From contig OX596338.1 in assembly GCA_951394405.1 (NCBI GenBank), positions 2,914,001 to 2,978,000 of the forward strand: a DNA stretch of 64,000 bases. Direction: 5' to 3'. The number at the start of each line of letters is the position of its first letter. Position 1 is the stretch's first letter. This stretch comes from Coprinellus micaceus (taxonomy: Eukaryota; Basidiomycota; Agaricomycetes; Agaricales; Psathyrellaceae). This document shows positions 19,782 through 32,279 of the stretch, one piece after another. The position numbers were made by a program, and so were the translations under genes. The notes beneath the pieces were generated by a model. That model did not search any database and was not told the origin of the DNA. It was given only the letters and a program-made list of their open reading frames with translations.

Positions 19782-21931
19782 CTGAAAACTGTTCAGGCGC
19801 TGGTGGGGTGGTGATGGTGGTGGTGGTGAGGATCCAAGGACGGAGCTCCCTGCGAGCGGAACTCAATCTCTGATGTCAATCGCCGGCCCGCAGCGGAGAA
19901 CAAGGCAGCTCGAGGCTCCAGAGTCGCACGGATTAATCCACCTCTTGTTCCATGGCCAAGGGCACCGTTCTCAGCCCTCTGAGGCTCTCTCGAGCTGCTC
20001 GCTGGACCAAGTTCAAGTGTGATGCGGATTGGGAGTTCGGAGAGCAGTGGCACCCGTCTGCTGTGATCCATCACCGACGCCTTCGCCGACATGGTTTGAT
20101 GGGGATAACCACACTGTCGGCGCGGTCGATTCCAGTTTGGCGCCTTGCTCTCGAAGCAGCGTTGCCAGGTATCGTGGAGTTCTTTGTGGAGTCGGCGGTA
20201 TATCGTATCGACAGGCCAGTTCCATCGAAGTCTCCAACGCGCTGTTTGCGAGCTCTTCGCAGATGGGCGCTCTTGTCGCCCTATGGTCATCTGATCGCCC
20301 ATCCGGGAGAATCAAACAGACATGAGAGACTCGGAATTCGGAAACACAGAAGTATACGCCGTTAGAAGGCCAGGAAGGCTAGATAGTGTTCTATCGCTCA
20401 ATCTTTGACAGGGAATGAGAAAGAGGCTAGTCAGACTTAGAACTTACACAGGAGGACGAGATTTATGGACGGCTATGTGTGCGCTGTAACCTCTTCTGAT
20501 CGTACCCTTCTGTTGGTCCTCCATTCTCCGATAGAAAATTACACCCAAACTCCTGAGCTCAACCCGAGCCCAGATCTCAATGACCTCACCGTGGGTCTGG
20601 TGGCCAATCGCTGGAATGACACAGGATTCGGCGGTTTTCAATAAAGGCCATATGCTCCTAACTGCTTCTGTCAAGCTTCTGTCTTGCCCGTATTCCCACC
20701 ACACATGAGAACTCAGAGGCTAATGACCCGGAGGCCTCCGGTGGCCTCATTCCGCTGCATTCTGACTCCTGTCTTTGGGTTTATTTGATGCTTTCACATA
20801 CTTTACGAGAACATGTCGGCCCGTTCGCCGTCACGACAGGGAACATACTTAGGTGAGAGCCAATGAGAGCCTGCGACGCCGAGCAGCGAATCAGAGCACA
20901 CCCGCGCCGATGTGTGTCAGCGACCGTCACGGCATTGACAGCACCCGTCGAGAGTGAATCTGTACAGACACCACCAGATTGCGTCTTCGATGATGAATTC
21001 TATCCTGGAAGACAGTTCTGAGGCCTGCATCTATCTTGGAAGGATCTGGGCAAGTCGTCGCAGGACGGTTGGATAACCTCGACAGCCTCCAGTCTTAGGC
21101 TGCCTCGTTGGAGAAACGAGGCTCAGCGCACCCGTGACGTCGACAATATGAAGACCCTCTCGAATAGTCACCCCACGGCAGCACCTGGATTGCCTTGGCT
21201 GCCCTCACACTTCCATGGAGAAAACAAGATAAGGAAGGGTTTTGAGCCTTCCAAATGAATGTGACCACCTCGATATGGTCTTATTGCCCTTTCAACGACA
21301 ATCAACGGTTTGTTTTGGTCGCTCAAAACGGTTAATTCTTCTGAGCTGATCCACATCCTCGTTGGCTCTTTTCATTGGCTCTCAAGCATCAGCAATGCCT
21401 ATTGGCCATCCAGGATACTGGCGCCGGGGTGTGATGGTCGGGATGGTGCCAAGAGAGCGGCGACAATGATGCGGGGACACGGATGTGGTAACAGCTCAAG
21501 ATTGGTGAAAAGTTGAGGAGGAAAGTCGCATGAACGTCGACGGGGGGGGGGGGAGGAAACCTGCCACTGCGAAGGAAGTACCCTGCTAACTCACGCCTCG
21601 CGAATTTCTGTGCCAAATCACCGGCTCATTAACTATGTGGCGGCGCTAAATCAAGCCCAGAAGCCCCGGTGGGCGTCTGTGTCGTGAGAACAAAGGTTAC
21701 CCCGGATCGGGTAACTTCTGGCCGGTGTTATTATCCAGCTCTGAATTGGTCCACAACGAGCGTCCACCTGCGTCCACTCCACGACTCCAGAACCCTGAGG
21801 TTCAAGATTTGCTGCCCGGTATCCAAACCCTTACGAGATCTCCACGTTCACAGCACGTTGGAGGGCTTCTGTGGCAAAGCACTAACACTTGCAAGCCGAA
21901 AGGACCGCGTGAAGCGCGTACTATCCTCGTC
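19782..21931. other. Gene-poor interval
   Basis: Overlapping frames of 100-170 codons occur on both strands at 19793-20365 but contradict each other and show no motif, so I leave them out. The stretch at 20700-21900 has only short frames. A run of 12 G lies at 21542-21553. No RNA gene was recognised. Confidence 0.35.
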
Positions 21932-23357
21932 ATGCGGACCGCCTCATCCTCCCCCCAGCCACAGGAATGCCGTGTCTACAAAGCAGTTATATTTGACGTA
22001 CGTCAAAATCTTCACCGCTCACATTCAGATACTGACTTCATTGCAATTTCATCAACCCAACGTATATTGAACATACGGTCTGCGCATCCTTCAGATCGGT
22101 GGCGTCGTGATGCGTAGTCCGTTTATCGCAATTGCTGCCTATGAGCAGAATCTCGGGCTGCCTATCGACTACATCAATGCCTCGATGTAAGTGGTACCAT
22201 ACTGCTGGGGCGGTATCATCCCGAAGCTCCACTCGAGGATTGGTCGAGGGCTCACGATCGGCGCTAGCGTCGGCTATGGGTCCCAAGGCGCATGGCAAAA
22301 GTTCGAGAGAGGCGAAATCGACATCCTGGATTTCTATCCCGCTTTCGGAAGGGAGCTTTCAGACACGGTGCACGGAAACAGGTGGTATGTATCTATCCAT
22401 AGGACTGTTCATTTTAATTTATCAATTGACGCGCCCACCCAAGTTACACGAAGCATTGCGAAAGGAAAGGAATCCGTAAGTGCATATGGGCTACCGTCTT
22501 CAAACAGGTGCTGCCACCACCGCTTTGGAGCACCATTTCTCTGACCACATGCATCTATGTAGCATGCCCGCAATTACCGGAAAGCCTGGCAGTTAATGGT
22601 AGGGAAGTACGTCGTCGGGGTCCTGGTTGAGGGATGGTGTGTGTTGACCCCGAATACAGCTCTTTGGGGCTATGATGAAAGCCTCCCAAACGTACGACCC
22701 TTACATACGGGAAGCAATCCTACGGATCCGAGGTATCTTTTAAGATTTGAGGATTTACTTCCGGAAGCCGCCACTGACAACTTGCGGCTATCCAGCGACG
22801 GGGAAGCATCGTGTTATCGCTTTGACAAATAACTTTGCAAAAATCGACATCCCAACAGCAGAGCTCGAGTTCTTGGGCTGGGGGGAAGGTGTTATACCCG
22901 ACCATCTGCGCGATCTGTTTGACGATTTCTGCGATAGCAGTGCGCTCGGGATGAGGTCAGGGTTTGGTTAGTTCCGATGGCCGAGGTGTCAACTGACCTC
23001 ATCTTCTATTCTGTGTGTTAGAAAACCGGAACCCGAATTCTACCTAGTGGCTTGTAAACGGAACAATATCGAGCCCACAGAGGCTATCTTTCTCGATGAC
23101 ATTGGACTGTGAGTGAGCGCCGTCGGGGGATTCCAATATACTCATCCAATCCGTCTGTGGCAGTAACTTGAAGGCGGCGAAAGCTCTCGGAATGGACACT
23201 ATTCGTAAGACCCTCTATCCGCTTTGAACCAAGAACAATTCCACTGATACGCCTGTTTCAAGTCGTGCAGATTGGAAAGACTCTAGAAGCTGTGAAGGAG
23301 CTTGAATGCCGAATCGGGGTGAAGTTGACTGACTCGAAGTCCGACGCCAAGTTGTAG
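21932..23357 (+). CDS. HAD-superfamily hydrolase (subfamily IA, ACAD10/epoxide-hydrolase N-domain type)
   Basis: A multi-exon HAD protein. Motif I is YKAVIFD joined across an intron to IGGVVMRSPFIAIAAYEQNL. The second conserved Asp of DxD is replaced by Gly, as is common in the ACAD10-like and epoxide-hydrolase N-domain-like members. The cap follows (SVGYGSQGAWQKFERGEIDI, DFYPAFGRELSDT). Motif II is in HRVIALTNNFAKIDIP, and the exon KPEPEFYLVACKRNNIEPTE supplies the motif III lysine. Motif IV is AIFLDDIGL, followed by NLKAAKALGMDTI. The end is LTDSKSDAKL with TAG at 23355-23357. It could be a phosphatase of a small phospho-metabolite or a catalytically weak relative; the sequence does not say which. 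The start MRTASSSPQPQ is the nearest ATG before motif I. Confidence 0.78.
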
Positions 23358-24144
23358 GAGGCGGGATACCTCATGGTACAACGGGATGATGACGCCAGAA
23401 GACACCAGATTCTGAGGAGCGATCTAGATGTATAAAGTATGGCTAGAGGACATACGACTTCTATGCAATGGTATTTGACAGGGATTGTCCGACCAATTCA
23501 TCAGGGTATGGCAGCTCCTTCGCGTATTGGCCACATGTCCGGGGGAATCGTGGTATTGATGAGGGGATGTATGACGACGTGATACAGTATTTAGAAAGGC
23601 TTGTCGGAAGCGGGGGTCTTGTCCTCGTAATACCACTTGAGCTAGACGAATGGAGGGATTTGTCAGGACGAATCCTGGAAAGAAAGGGGCGGTTCGACAC
23701 ACTCCAGGGGTCTTCTCGAGGACCTCACGGCGCACGAGAGGGGTCACGGAAAGAAGCTACGAGGTCCCACAGAATGAGATTGTTACCCGTGCAAAGAGAA
23801 CGCTGTGGACGCACCAAGAAGACGGCGGCACCGGCACCAACACCCCAGGTAGCACCGCTACGCGCCCAGTGCTTGGAGAACTGAATAGACGCTCGTGTCA
23901 CTGCTCAACAATGCCTTCAAGTCAGGAATGGCAACTTACACCCAAGAGGGACTGGATGGGGGACTGCTGTTGGAGAGTGAGGCGTGCCATTGGTCAAGGG
24001 ACGATGCAGAGTGCGTTGACGGGCAACAGCGGAAAATCGGAGGTGGCCGCTGAAGGTCACGTGCGTCATTTTTGGGCAGCGATCAAAGTAATTCGGGCTT
24101 CACCTCGAAATCTCATTTTCTCATCCATCCCTGGACACAATACC

Positions 24145-25166
24145 ATGGCCAACCCCAGACAACGACGAAAACTGCGCTCAGGATCGTACAGGCCGGTCAG
24201 CCAGTCCAAGCGGGCGAAGAAGAATCTCAAAAAAGCTCCTCGTAAGCGAGACGGGCTAGTTCCATGCACTCCCCATCGTCTAACCTCTCCCCCGTCTGCT
24301 GTAAGCTATTAAAGGACCAAAAGCACTCCAGGAAGCTTGGGACAAACGAAAGACCGTCAAACAAAAGTGTGTGCGATTATATCGAGCAAATCCGGTGAAG
24401 GCTAATGAATGGCTTGTCAATTTGCTCTAGTTATGCTCGTCTTGGTTTAATTCATGACCTGAACCCTTCCGCCCCTGGTGGGAGTGAACAAGTGCTCGTC
24501 CCTCGATATGGCGAAGAAGAGATGGCAGTGGATCAGCCCGAACAAGTCGCTGAACCTTCATCAAGTTCGAAACGTCTGCCGGCGGGACATGGACGCATCA
24601 TCCGAGACGAGTCGGGGAATGTGATTGGCGTGGAGCTCCCTGAAGAGTATGGGGGGGAAGCGGGGGACGAGGTCGAAGAAACTATGGATGACTTGGAACC
24701 AGAAGCTGATGGGAGCGTAATGGACAGATGGGCGGCATCCCTTGGACAGCATAATGAGGTTGCCGGAGAGAAGTCCGCTGGATTGCTTGAAGGTGAGTTC
24801 GCATCCATACCTTTCCATGCTTGGCGTGGAAGATGGGTCTCCAGTTTCGTTTCGAGATCGCCATCAGACACACTCGGAGTGCTCTGTTTTGTCCGATGTC
24901 CGACTGATGCACCCTTCCCATTAGCGCTGGAGGGGATCGCCTCAAAGAAGCATATGGACTCGAACACGCTGTCTGTGGCACAGTCGAGCACAGGGCCTAA
25001 CAAGCGTCACGCAGCGACCGGGGAGGTCGCCTACCTGTCCCGCCTCACCTCAAAATACGGAGACGACGTGGAGCGCATGGCGACGGATCGCAGGCTGAAC
25101 CCTGAGCAGCGTACGGCAGGCCAGCTACGCAGAGCGCTAAAGAATGCAGGTTTCTGGGGGAAGTAA
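24145..25166 (+). CDS. NOP16: Nucleolar protein 16, 60S ribosome biogenesis
   Basis: A nucleolar assembly factor for the large ribosomal subunit. It starts with the family's basic signature MANPRQRRKLRSGSYRPVSQ followed by KRAKKNLKKAP. After an intron comes IKGPKALQEAWDKRKTVKQ, and after another YARLGLIHDLNPSAPGGSEQ, the most conserved block of NOP16. The middle is acidic (DEVEETMDDLEPEADG). A further intron precedes ALEGIASKKHMDSNTLSVAQ. The C-terminal block has YLSRLTSKYGDDVERMATDR and LNPEQRTAGQLRRALKNAGF, ending at TAA 25164-25166. Order, length and ends agree with the family. Confidence 0.9.
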
Positions 25167-25598
25167 TGGGTCAGTCTGCGTGGCCTGGGTGTTGGCTGAA
25201 TGCACATGTCATTGTGGGAAGCAATATGAGACTTTGGGGTGAGCAGAAATAGAGTTTGACAGGCAACGAGCCAGCAAGCAGGTGCGGGACTTCCAAATGG
25301 AATACAGATATGTTGCAGCTGGCTGCCCAATGAGCGATGCCGGCCAATCAGCTTCCGTCGGGCTTTCTCCGCCCGTCTGTAGCCGTCTGTCCGACGGCAA
25401 ACATTTCCCAAGATCCTTCAATGAGATTCGTGATTTAATTTGGACGCGATGGAGATCTGCCAGCTTGAGCCGGCGAACTAAAATCTGTTCTTTTCTTCGA
25501 CATGGACGACTGGAGCGGATCTGGAAATATCATGGATTATAATGAACGGGTTCCCTCACCCTTATAGCAGGCGCCCGGCCACTTGTCCTTCCCCAACC

Positions 25599-28384
25599 AT
25601 GTCTCCTCGCGCCTCGTCCTCGACGCCCTCCTCCTCTACCCCGCGCAGCTCGGCCAGCGCTCCTTACCGCCGCTCCGCCGCACAGCCAAAGTCTACACGC
25701 CAGCAGTTCTCTGCCTGTGGCGCATGTCGCATGCGACGGTGAGTTCCTCCTCTTACTTTCCTTTATTTATTTATTCATCCCCCATAGAGTACGCTGTGAC
25801 CTCAAGGACCTCAACTACATCGTCGCTGGCCCCACCCCTAGCTGTTCCAACTGCACGGAGCGTAACATCAAATGCGTGTACGTTATTCTGCTATCGCCCC
25901 ACCCCTTTGCCCTCACCCTGCATTTTAGGGACGAATTTGCAGACGTAAAGGCCGTTAAACTCCTTCGGCGTGGACGTCGCCTACAGCAGGTCGAGTGAGT
26001 GGCTTGACTCTCTTCTCCGCTCTTGCTCATCGCAAAATATCAGAGCCATCTATGGCAAGACTGCGGACGGTGGGGAGGCCCCCGCCTCCGCCTCTCGCCA
26101 CCAATCTATCCCTTCTCTCCACCCCGACTTCTTCTACTCACCATTCTGGCGTTGGTTCTGCATTCAACGTCCCATTCTCGACGCCGCAGAGTTCTCCTCC
26201 CGCTTCCTTGCCCACCAGCAAGGCGACAAGCCCCTCTCCCCGGAGGCTGGTATCATCACCATGCTCCTTGTCATCTGGGCATTTACCTTTGGCCTGAACG
26301 AATGTGGGGTACCCTCTGATGAGGATTCTGACGCCTCCGGCGCTAACGACGGCGAGTCCACCCATGGCTTCAGTCAACAGCGGCACGAATCCCTCGACGC
26401 TACCCAGGCCATGGTCCAGCAGATCCTGGAGCTTGTAGATCTCCACGGGGTCTTGCGACGCCCCTCCTTGGATGGCGTTCGTGTCCTTCTGCTGCTCACC
26501 CCTTTGATGGAAGGTGCGATCCCCCTCGCCACCCCTGCGGGCACGTCGCTAATTATCTCATAGACGCAAAACCTCTCGAAAGGCAGGCCATCCACGACGC
26601 CGCCCTGCAACACGTGCAAGCACTGTGTGCCAACCACCTCTCCCCTTCGAGCCCTGCCCACGCCACCCCCCAAGCCTTCGACGATGCTTCCGTCCGAGCC
26701 CGCCTGTTCTGGTATGCATTCACACAAGAGGGGTTGGTCTCTGGGATGCGTGGCGGTCGCTTCGTTCTGTATGTTCACCCCTCTTGCCTTGGTGTTCCTT
26801 CCTTTTCTTATTCGGGCTATCAGGCACACGGACGACTACGAAACCTTCCAAAGGACGATGCCGCACCCTGACCAGTACGGGCAAGGGTCTCCTCCCTCAC
26901 CGCCCTCCCTTCTCTCACCCGAGGCTCAGCAATACCAGCGACTCATCAGCTCATCTACCCTTCCCTCACATCTCAACATGACCTGCCGTAAGATCCACAA
27001 CGTTTTAACTGGTCCTAGGGCGCAACAACGGGCAGAAGAACACAACTTAATTGACGCTAACGGCATGAGGGAAGTCTGGAATGACCTCGACCGCTGCTGG
27101 CGCGAGTTCAACGGTATCCGCCGCAACGCTGCGTCGAACGAAGACCCCGCGAGCCGATGCGATACCGAGCGCTACGCATGTGCATGGCTGATATTTGTCT
27201 TCGAGTGTTGTTAGTATCTTCCACCAAATTCCCTGCGCCTCATGCTCACGTCTGCACCAGATAACGTCATCCGTGAATCCCTCAAGCACTACGCTTCAAT
27301 GGCCAACTCCTCTCCTTACCCCGGCGGCTCGACTTCCCGCCCTGCATCCGTGTCTTCCGCCTCCCCATACGTCTCTTCACAGTACCTCCACGGTGTCGCC
27401 ACTCGCAGGTGCATGGACCTTCTCCCGAAGGTCATTCGAATCATGAAGCATTGTATTAGCAAGCCCCACGACTCCGGGAGATCCGGACTCTTCGTCTGGG
27501 ATTCTGGTTTAGTTCGCGACGGCTGCTTCTTCGCAGGCTATCTGGCAGCTTCTGCGGATGAAGACGTCTTGGATCCTCCTCTCGACCTGCAGCAATCGGA
27601 AGGTGGCGACAGCGAATCCTCATTGCCTCCTCTAACAACCGACGAGGCCGTGATGATTTGTCTCAAGACCCTTTCCGCCATGAGGTGGCATTATTCTAAG
27701 AGTGAAGAGAGGGAGGGAACCATCCGCATGGTGTGGGAAGGTCAAAAAGCGAAGCGCCACGGCCAATCCACCCACTACCCGGACATGCCGTTCGACCCCA
27801 CATATCCCCCCGGTAATGCCCACTCAAACGCTCATCTTCAAGGACTTATGCAGCCTTCAAATCGGACGTTGGGCCCAGCCTCCACGGCCTACGTCGATCG
27901 CCCGGCTCCGCCCGCCCTCAATGTCTTCGCTCAAGTCAGGCGGGCGGAATCGGCGCCTTCGACGGCGAATACAACGGATGGCCAAGGCGCTCATGGATGG
28001 CCTACTTACACTCCCCCGAGGACAGCAGACTCCATCGCCTCAACCACGTCGGCTGCTCTAAGCATCCGTGGTTCCCCCGACTTTGCCAACGCCGTATTCA
28101 AACCGCAGCTCGACGAAGGGTATTACCACGGTGGTGGGGATCTTGACCACTTTGCTTATGGTGTGCCCCCCGCCGTGTCCCATCCATCTGACATGGTCCC
28201 TTCCGGAAACTCTTTCCCTCCTCGGCATGGTTCATTCGATGGCCACGCCATTGCCAACGCCGCACAGGCGTCCTCGTACGTTTCCTCACACTTCTCCCCT
28301 GGTGGGGGGCCTATTGTTGTTTCGGGCAACGACTACTCCTCGTGTCCGCAGTTTGGCGAGAACTGTAACGCCCACTATCATTGA
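25599..28384 (+). CDS. Zn2Cys6 fungal transcription factor
   Basis: A nuclear DNA-binding regulator. After a Ser/Pro/Arg-rich start, the binuclear zinc cluster reads CGACRMRRVRC, then a 15-residue loop, then CSNCTERNIKC. The first three cysteines are C-x2-C-x6-C and the last three C-x2-C-x6-C. An intron lies inside CRMRR|VRC and another after the last cysteine. A linker follows (DEFADVKAVKLLRRGRRLQQ, VEAIYGK). The middle homology region contains FWRWFCIQRPILDAAEFSSR, AGIITMLLVIWAFTFGLNE and ARLFWYAFTQEGLVSGMRGG. A C-terminal half includes SGRSGLFVWDSGLVRDGCFF and a low-complexity Ser/Pro tail with TGA at 28382-28384. Target genes are not evident. An upstream in-frame ATG at 25542 is possible, but 25599 has the better context before the Ser-rich segment. 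Confidence 0.88.
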
Positions 28385-31300
28385 TACCATCGATACCCAA
28401 TATGCCCCATGCCCTGTTACCTTTCTTGTATTATGTTGCTCCACAGACCTTCTCCCTCCCCGCATATGGCTTCGTCTCATGCTGGATCACTTCTTTTATC
28501 CTCGTCTCGCATTTATATATCCCGTTGTTGAACGTTAAACCCCTGCATTGTTTTGCATAGCTGCTACATGGACTATTTATTTCTTTGCTGTAATTCGCAA
28601 TGTACATTTTAGGACCCTCTCGTATAATGCCTGTATATACACCCACCTGCGAATGATATGCAGGAACACATCCACGATCTGCCTCACCGTCTTCCTGCCC
28701 CGGCCGCAGGGTCCCTTCATTCAGTTCGCACCCCAAAATTACATGGACTGGACATCAACCCGTGTTTTAGTCACCGTGAAGCAAAATGGCAACACTGTAG
28801 ACGACAGCCTGGTTTTATGCAGATGAAACACGGATATGGACGCACCCCGCGTTTGTACGTACCCTGTGACCGACCCAGAATTCGTCCCCCTAAACCTTAC
28901 CTCCTTCTTGAAGCCAACTTCTAACTCAGGAGGCGCTGGAAGTCGACTCAGCAACTATTAACGAGACTAGTAGTTTCATTCTCTTCGAATGAGCGGTTGT
29001 CGCCTCGCGGCCCCACCGCCTAAAGGAAAGAGCTCACCCACGGAATATATTTGCGGACAACCGGAATGAAGGGAGAAAAAAATCCTTGACGTCTTACCCA
29101 GATGAATCAAATAACGGATGTCACTTGGGATAACCAGAAAGGGGGCGCATCGACCCACAGTGATAACCTCCTTTGGACGCTTGACGTCAGGAAGCAGCCA
29201 TATTGAGAGAGAGATCTTTTCACCGTCACTTCTGGCGAACCCGTGGCCCATGTCTTTTGCTTCGCACTACCCTATACGATCGTGGGTTTCTTCGTATTGT
29301 ATATCCATATGTGCGATAGGGTGCGGGCCCGGAGACGTGCTTGCTTTACGCTTACTTACTTTGGGATGTACAACGCTCGAAGCCAACCAGCCTCCCCCCT
29401 TCCCAACGTTACCCTTCAATTGGAAGGAGGGGTCTGGAGGTGGGGTCCTGGGAGCCTATTGCGACGATATTCATGTTCCATCCGCTAAAGACGGCGGAGG
29501 CAAATTCCTGAGTATTGCTCACCGCCGTTAGTGATGAAGAGCGGGATGTGTGGGTCAAGTACCCTTCCTTCTTGGAGATCTGAGTTGCAGATCTGGACTG
29601 AAGCATGCCCAACTTTGTCCAGGGGAGCAAGATAGACCTTTGATTGGCTCGCCGAGACCGCAGTAGTCAGCGGGACTTACCGGACTGTCCGAGCGATTGG
29701 GGAGAGTAATGACTGTGTTACCAGGTGCACAGATGCATGGGACAAGCCACGCATCTACTTGCATAGCCATGCTGCTTTTGTTCTCGAGGATCAGCAGGTT
29801 ACCTGACCAACACAGAAAAATCTCGGCTGAGATCATCTCATCTCGGACAAAGGATTGGCATCGTCCTCGGAAGACAAAGATTGCGGCAGAAGTGTCGGGA
29901 TGAGGTATCGTCGGGTGACTGCTAGGCCAATGCCCGCGAACGGAGCGAACAGCAAACCGGCGCGAGCGTGTGCGCCACGACTCACTATGAGTCGTAGGCT
30001 GCTAGTGTGCAAGACCCTTATAATTGCCATAGGGAGGCACCTCCATTCCAAAGAACCCAGGACGTAGGTGCGTTGGGGCCCATTGTACAGGGATATGCCG
30101 TGTTTTAAATGCCGTGGTGGGGCGATAAGAGCATGAGCAGTAAAGGGTGCTTGCCACACCAGCCGAGTTGCATATGACTCGGAAAGGAAATTCCGCGAAA
30201 AGTGGTATGTTTTGCTGATAGATGGTCTGCGTTAGCCTAGAAAACGTGTGATCCCGTAGGGTGCTTACCGGTGGGCTCTTATTTGATTTCTAGCCGTCGG
30301 ATGCGGCGGACATTCTCCTTCATCGCCTTGTTCGGGGGAAGGGGCAGGCCAAGAACGGCTCTCCAGCGTCCATATTTGGTGCTGCTTGTGCGTATGTACC
30401 GCTGTCGGGCCTCGACCGCTGCCACAATGACGCCGATCCTCTTGATCGGTTGTCTAGATACCGCTCTCTCCGACACCCTCTCTTCAACGGTCGTTGCACG
30501 GCGCCGACGAGCACTTGCTAGCAATGGTCTTCAGTGAGAGATCTCCGTGCATATCTTTGTTAGTTGAGCAATGCTGACTGTACTTGCGTCATCATCACGC
30601 CTTGCAGTATGTATCCCGTTCTTCTGTGCGCACCTTACCCTCCGGCCCAATGAACGCAGTTCCGTTGACTAGCCATCATTCCAAGTCGGCGTTAACACGA
30701 GGTTGAAAGTCAAGAACGATGGTGGACCGTACTTATGTCCTCGATGCCATAATGGTGCCTGCGAGCCCTGTGTCTTCCTGATCCAGTAGCTCACCATGAT
30801 TTCTCAGTTGCTGTCAATCACATGAAGAGAACACGATGGTTTGAGCTTTTCTTCATCCCTTTGATCCCTTTCTCTTTCAAGGACATATATCTGTGCACTA
30901 TATGCCAGTGGTGCTCTCCCAACCAACCGCCAACGCCAGGGTAGGTCCATCCTGTGACCGAGCTGGTTTGCGGCACTCATTGTATTGGAATTTAGAACCG
31001 TCAACGGTACACCGGTTAGAGCAGCCTTCGCTGGTCTCATTCCGTACAGTGGTGGTTATCGAGAGCCTAACCGTCCTGGGTATCAGCCAATCTATATCAC
31101 TCCCAAGTACAGTCCCCCAGCAAAGGTCCAGGGGTAACGACACCTCACGCCGTCTACCGAGTGCTATTGTGATTACGGGGGTATGCCTTGTTTTAAGCGC
31201 TCCTGAACTGCGGTACAGCGCTGGCTTTCCGTTCCGAGGTCTACTCTATGGTGTTAGTTTTAGTGATATTCATCAGGGTTTTGGCCTGGACCGTACCGTG

Positions 31301-31656
31301 CGTCACTTTCGATCGAAGCGCTCCCCCTTCTACTGCCAGGGGATGAGCCCTTCGCCATTCGACTGGGCTTCGTCGAGGAAACCAGGAATTCGCACCTCCT
31401 TTCCCCGAATTGTACACAGACGCCTTCCAGCGCTTAAAGTACAGTATGTCGTCGTACATCCACCTGTTGTCTTACCCGATGGTCATATGTTTGGCATCGT
31501 TTCACTTGGCTCGGCTGTGATCTGGCTCAGTATCGTTCACACTGCTCCTTCTTTCTACTGCGCACCCTCACCTCGCTCTCCTCTTGTCCCGAACCATATC
31601 GCAAACTCATAAGTTGTCAACGGAAGTTCCTGTTGAACCGGGGCTCTTGTTCGTCC
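28385..31656. other. Gene-poor interval
   Basis: I cannot support a complete gene in this 3.3 kb. The 239-codon plus frame at 30893-31612 has no motif and unnatural composition, and I treat it as chance. Only the basic frame at 30279-30524 (minus), listed separately, looks mildly protein-like. No RNA gene or clear repeat was seen. Confidence 0.35.
30279..30524 (-). CDS. Possible small basic protein
   Basis: An 81-codon minus-strand frame, strongly basic, starting MLASARRRRATTVEERVSER and ending LPPNKAMKENVRRIRRLEIK. The regular basic helix at the end is protein-like, but no family is recognised, no splice partners are clear and the surroundings are gene-poor. It could be chance. Confidence 0.2.
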   Translation of the reverse strand: MLASARRRRATTVEERVSERAVSRQPIKRIGVIVAAVEARQRYIRTSSTKYGRWRAVLGLPLPPNKAMKENVRRIRRLEIK

Positions 31657-32279
31657 ATGGATTTCTTCTGTATGTGACATCATCGGTTCCGAGGATGCTC
31701 CTCACGCAGATAGGCCCCACCACTGACATATACAATCCCCTGCAGTTTGTCTGCCAGTTCTCTGTACGTGACGCTTTACAGTCGTCGAGTCGGTGGTCTC
31801 TGAGACATCTCTTACGGTTAGTCGGTTGTAAGACCACCTTGAAGCCAGAAGGTGACCAGACTCCGAGAATATGCCCCCGTTGTAACAACGGTGCGTACCT
31901 CTGCGACCAGTGCTCTAACAGAGCGCTCAAGCTCCCGCAGCCGCTGTTATCAGCGCCAAATCTAGAGAGTGGTTTGAAATATGCTTTGTCCCACTGATCC
32001 CAATGTCGAGCAAGCACATATGGACATGCACCATTTGCCAATGGTCGGTGCAGAATCAGCCAGGAGCGTACGTTCCCCAGACCCCCTTTCCGTGCGCACC
32101 AAGTTGATCCCTAGGCCTCTTGAAGCTGGGAGCCTGCACTTCCTGGTCATGTTGGTCCCCCGCCAGTGGGATACTATCCCCCGCAACCCCCACCAGGTTT
32201 TCAACAAGCACACTACTCCCCGGGCCCCGGCCAACAAGGGTACTATGGGCCCCAAAGTCAAGCTCCTCCGAAATATTGA
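31657..32279 (+). CDS. Small zinc-ribbon protein with proline/tyrosine-rich tail
   Basis: Four exons: 31657-31669, 31822-31890, 31941-32067 and 32126-32279. The N-terminus MDFFFGCKTTLKPEGDQTPR is assembled from a 13-nt first exon and exon 2. The zinc ribbon has RICPRCNNAAVISAKSREWF, then FEICFVPLIPMSSKH, then IWTCTICQW, giving two C-x2-C knuckles (CPRC and CTIC). After NQPGAWEPALPGHVG comes a tail of Pro, Tyr, Gln and Gly repeats (YYPPQPPPGFQQ, GPGQQGYYGPQSQAPPKY), a style often annotated as 'rhodopsin-like' low complexity. It matches a widespread fungal family of about 100-120-residue zinc-ribbon proteins of unknown role. Introns use GTATGT, GTGCGT and GTACGT donors. The tail frame fits only with the third intron ending at 32125. 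Function unknown; structure well supported. Confidence 0.78.

Noticed and set aside
19793..20365. Opposed 169- and 137-codon frames
   Set aside because: They overlap on opposite strands, neither has a motif, and neither connects by plausible splice sites to neighbours.
21932..23357. Bifunctional soluble epoxide hydrolase
   Set aside because: Only the HAD part is present; there is no alpha/beta-hydrolase domain downstream before NOP16.
30893..31612. 239-codon plus-strand frame
   Set aside because: No motif and no helix or domain pattern, and it stops just before the real zinc-ribbon gene begins in another frame. Probably a chance open frame.
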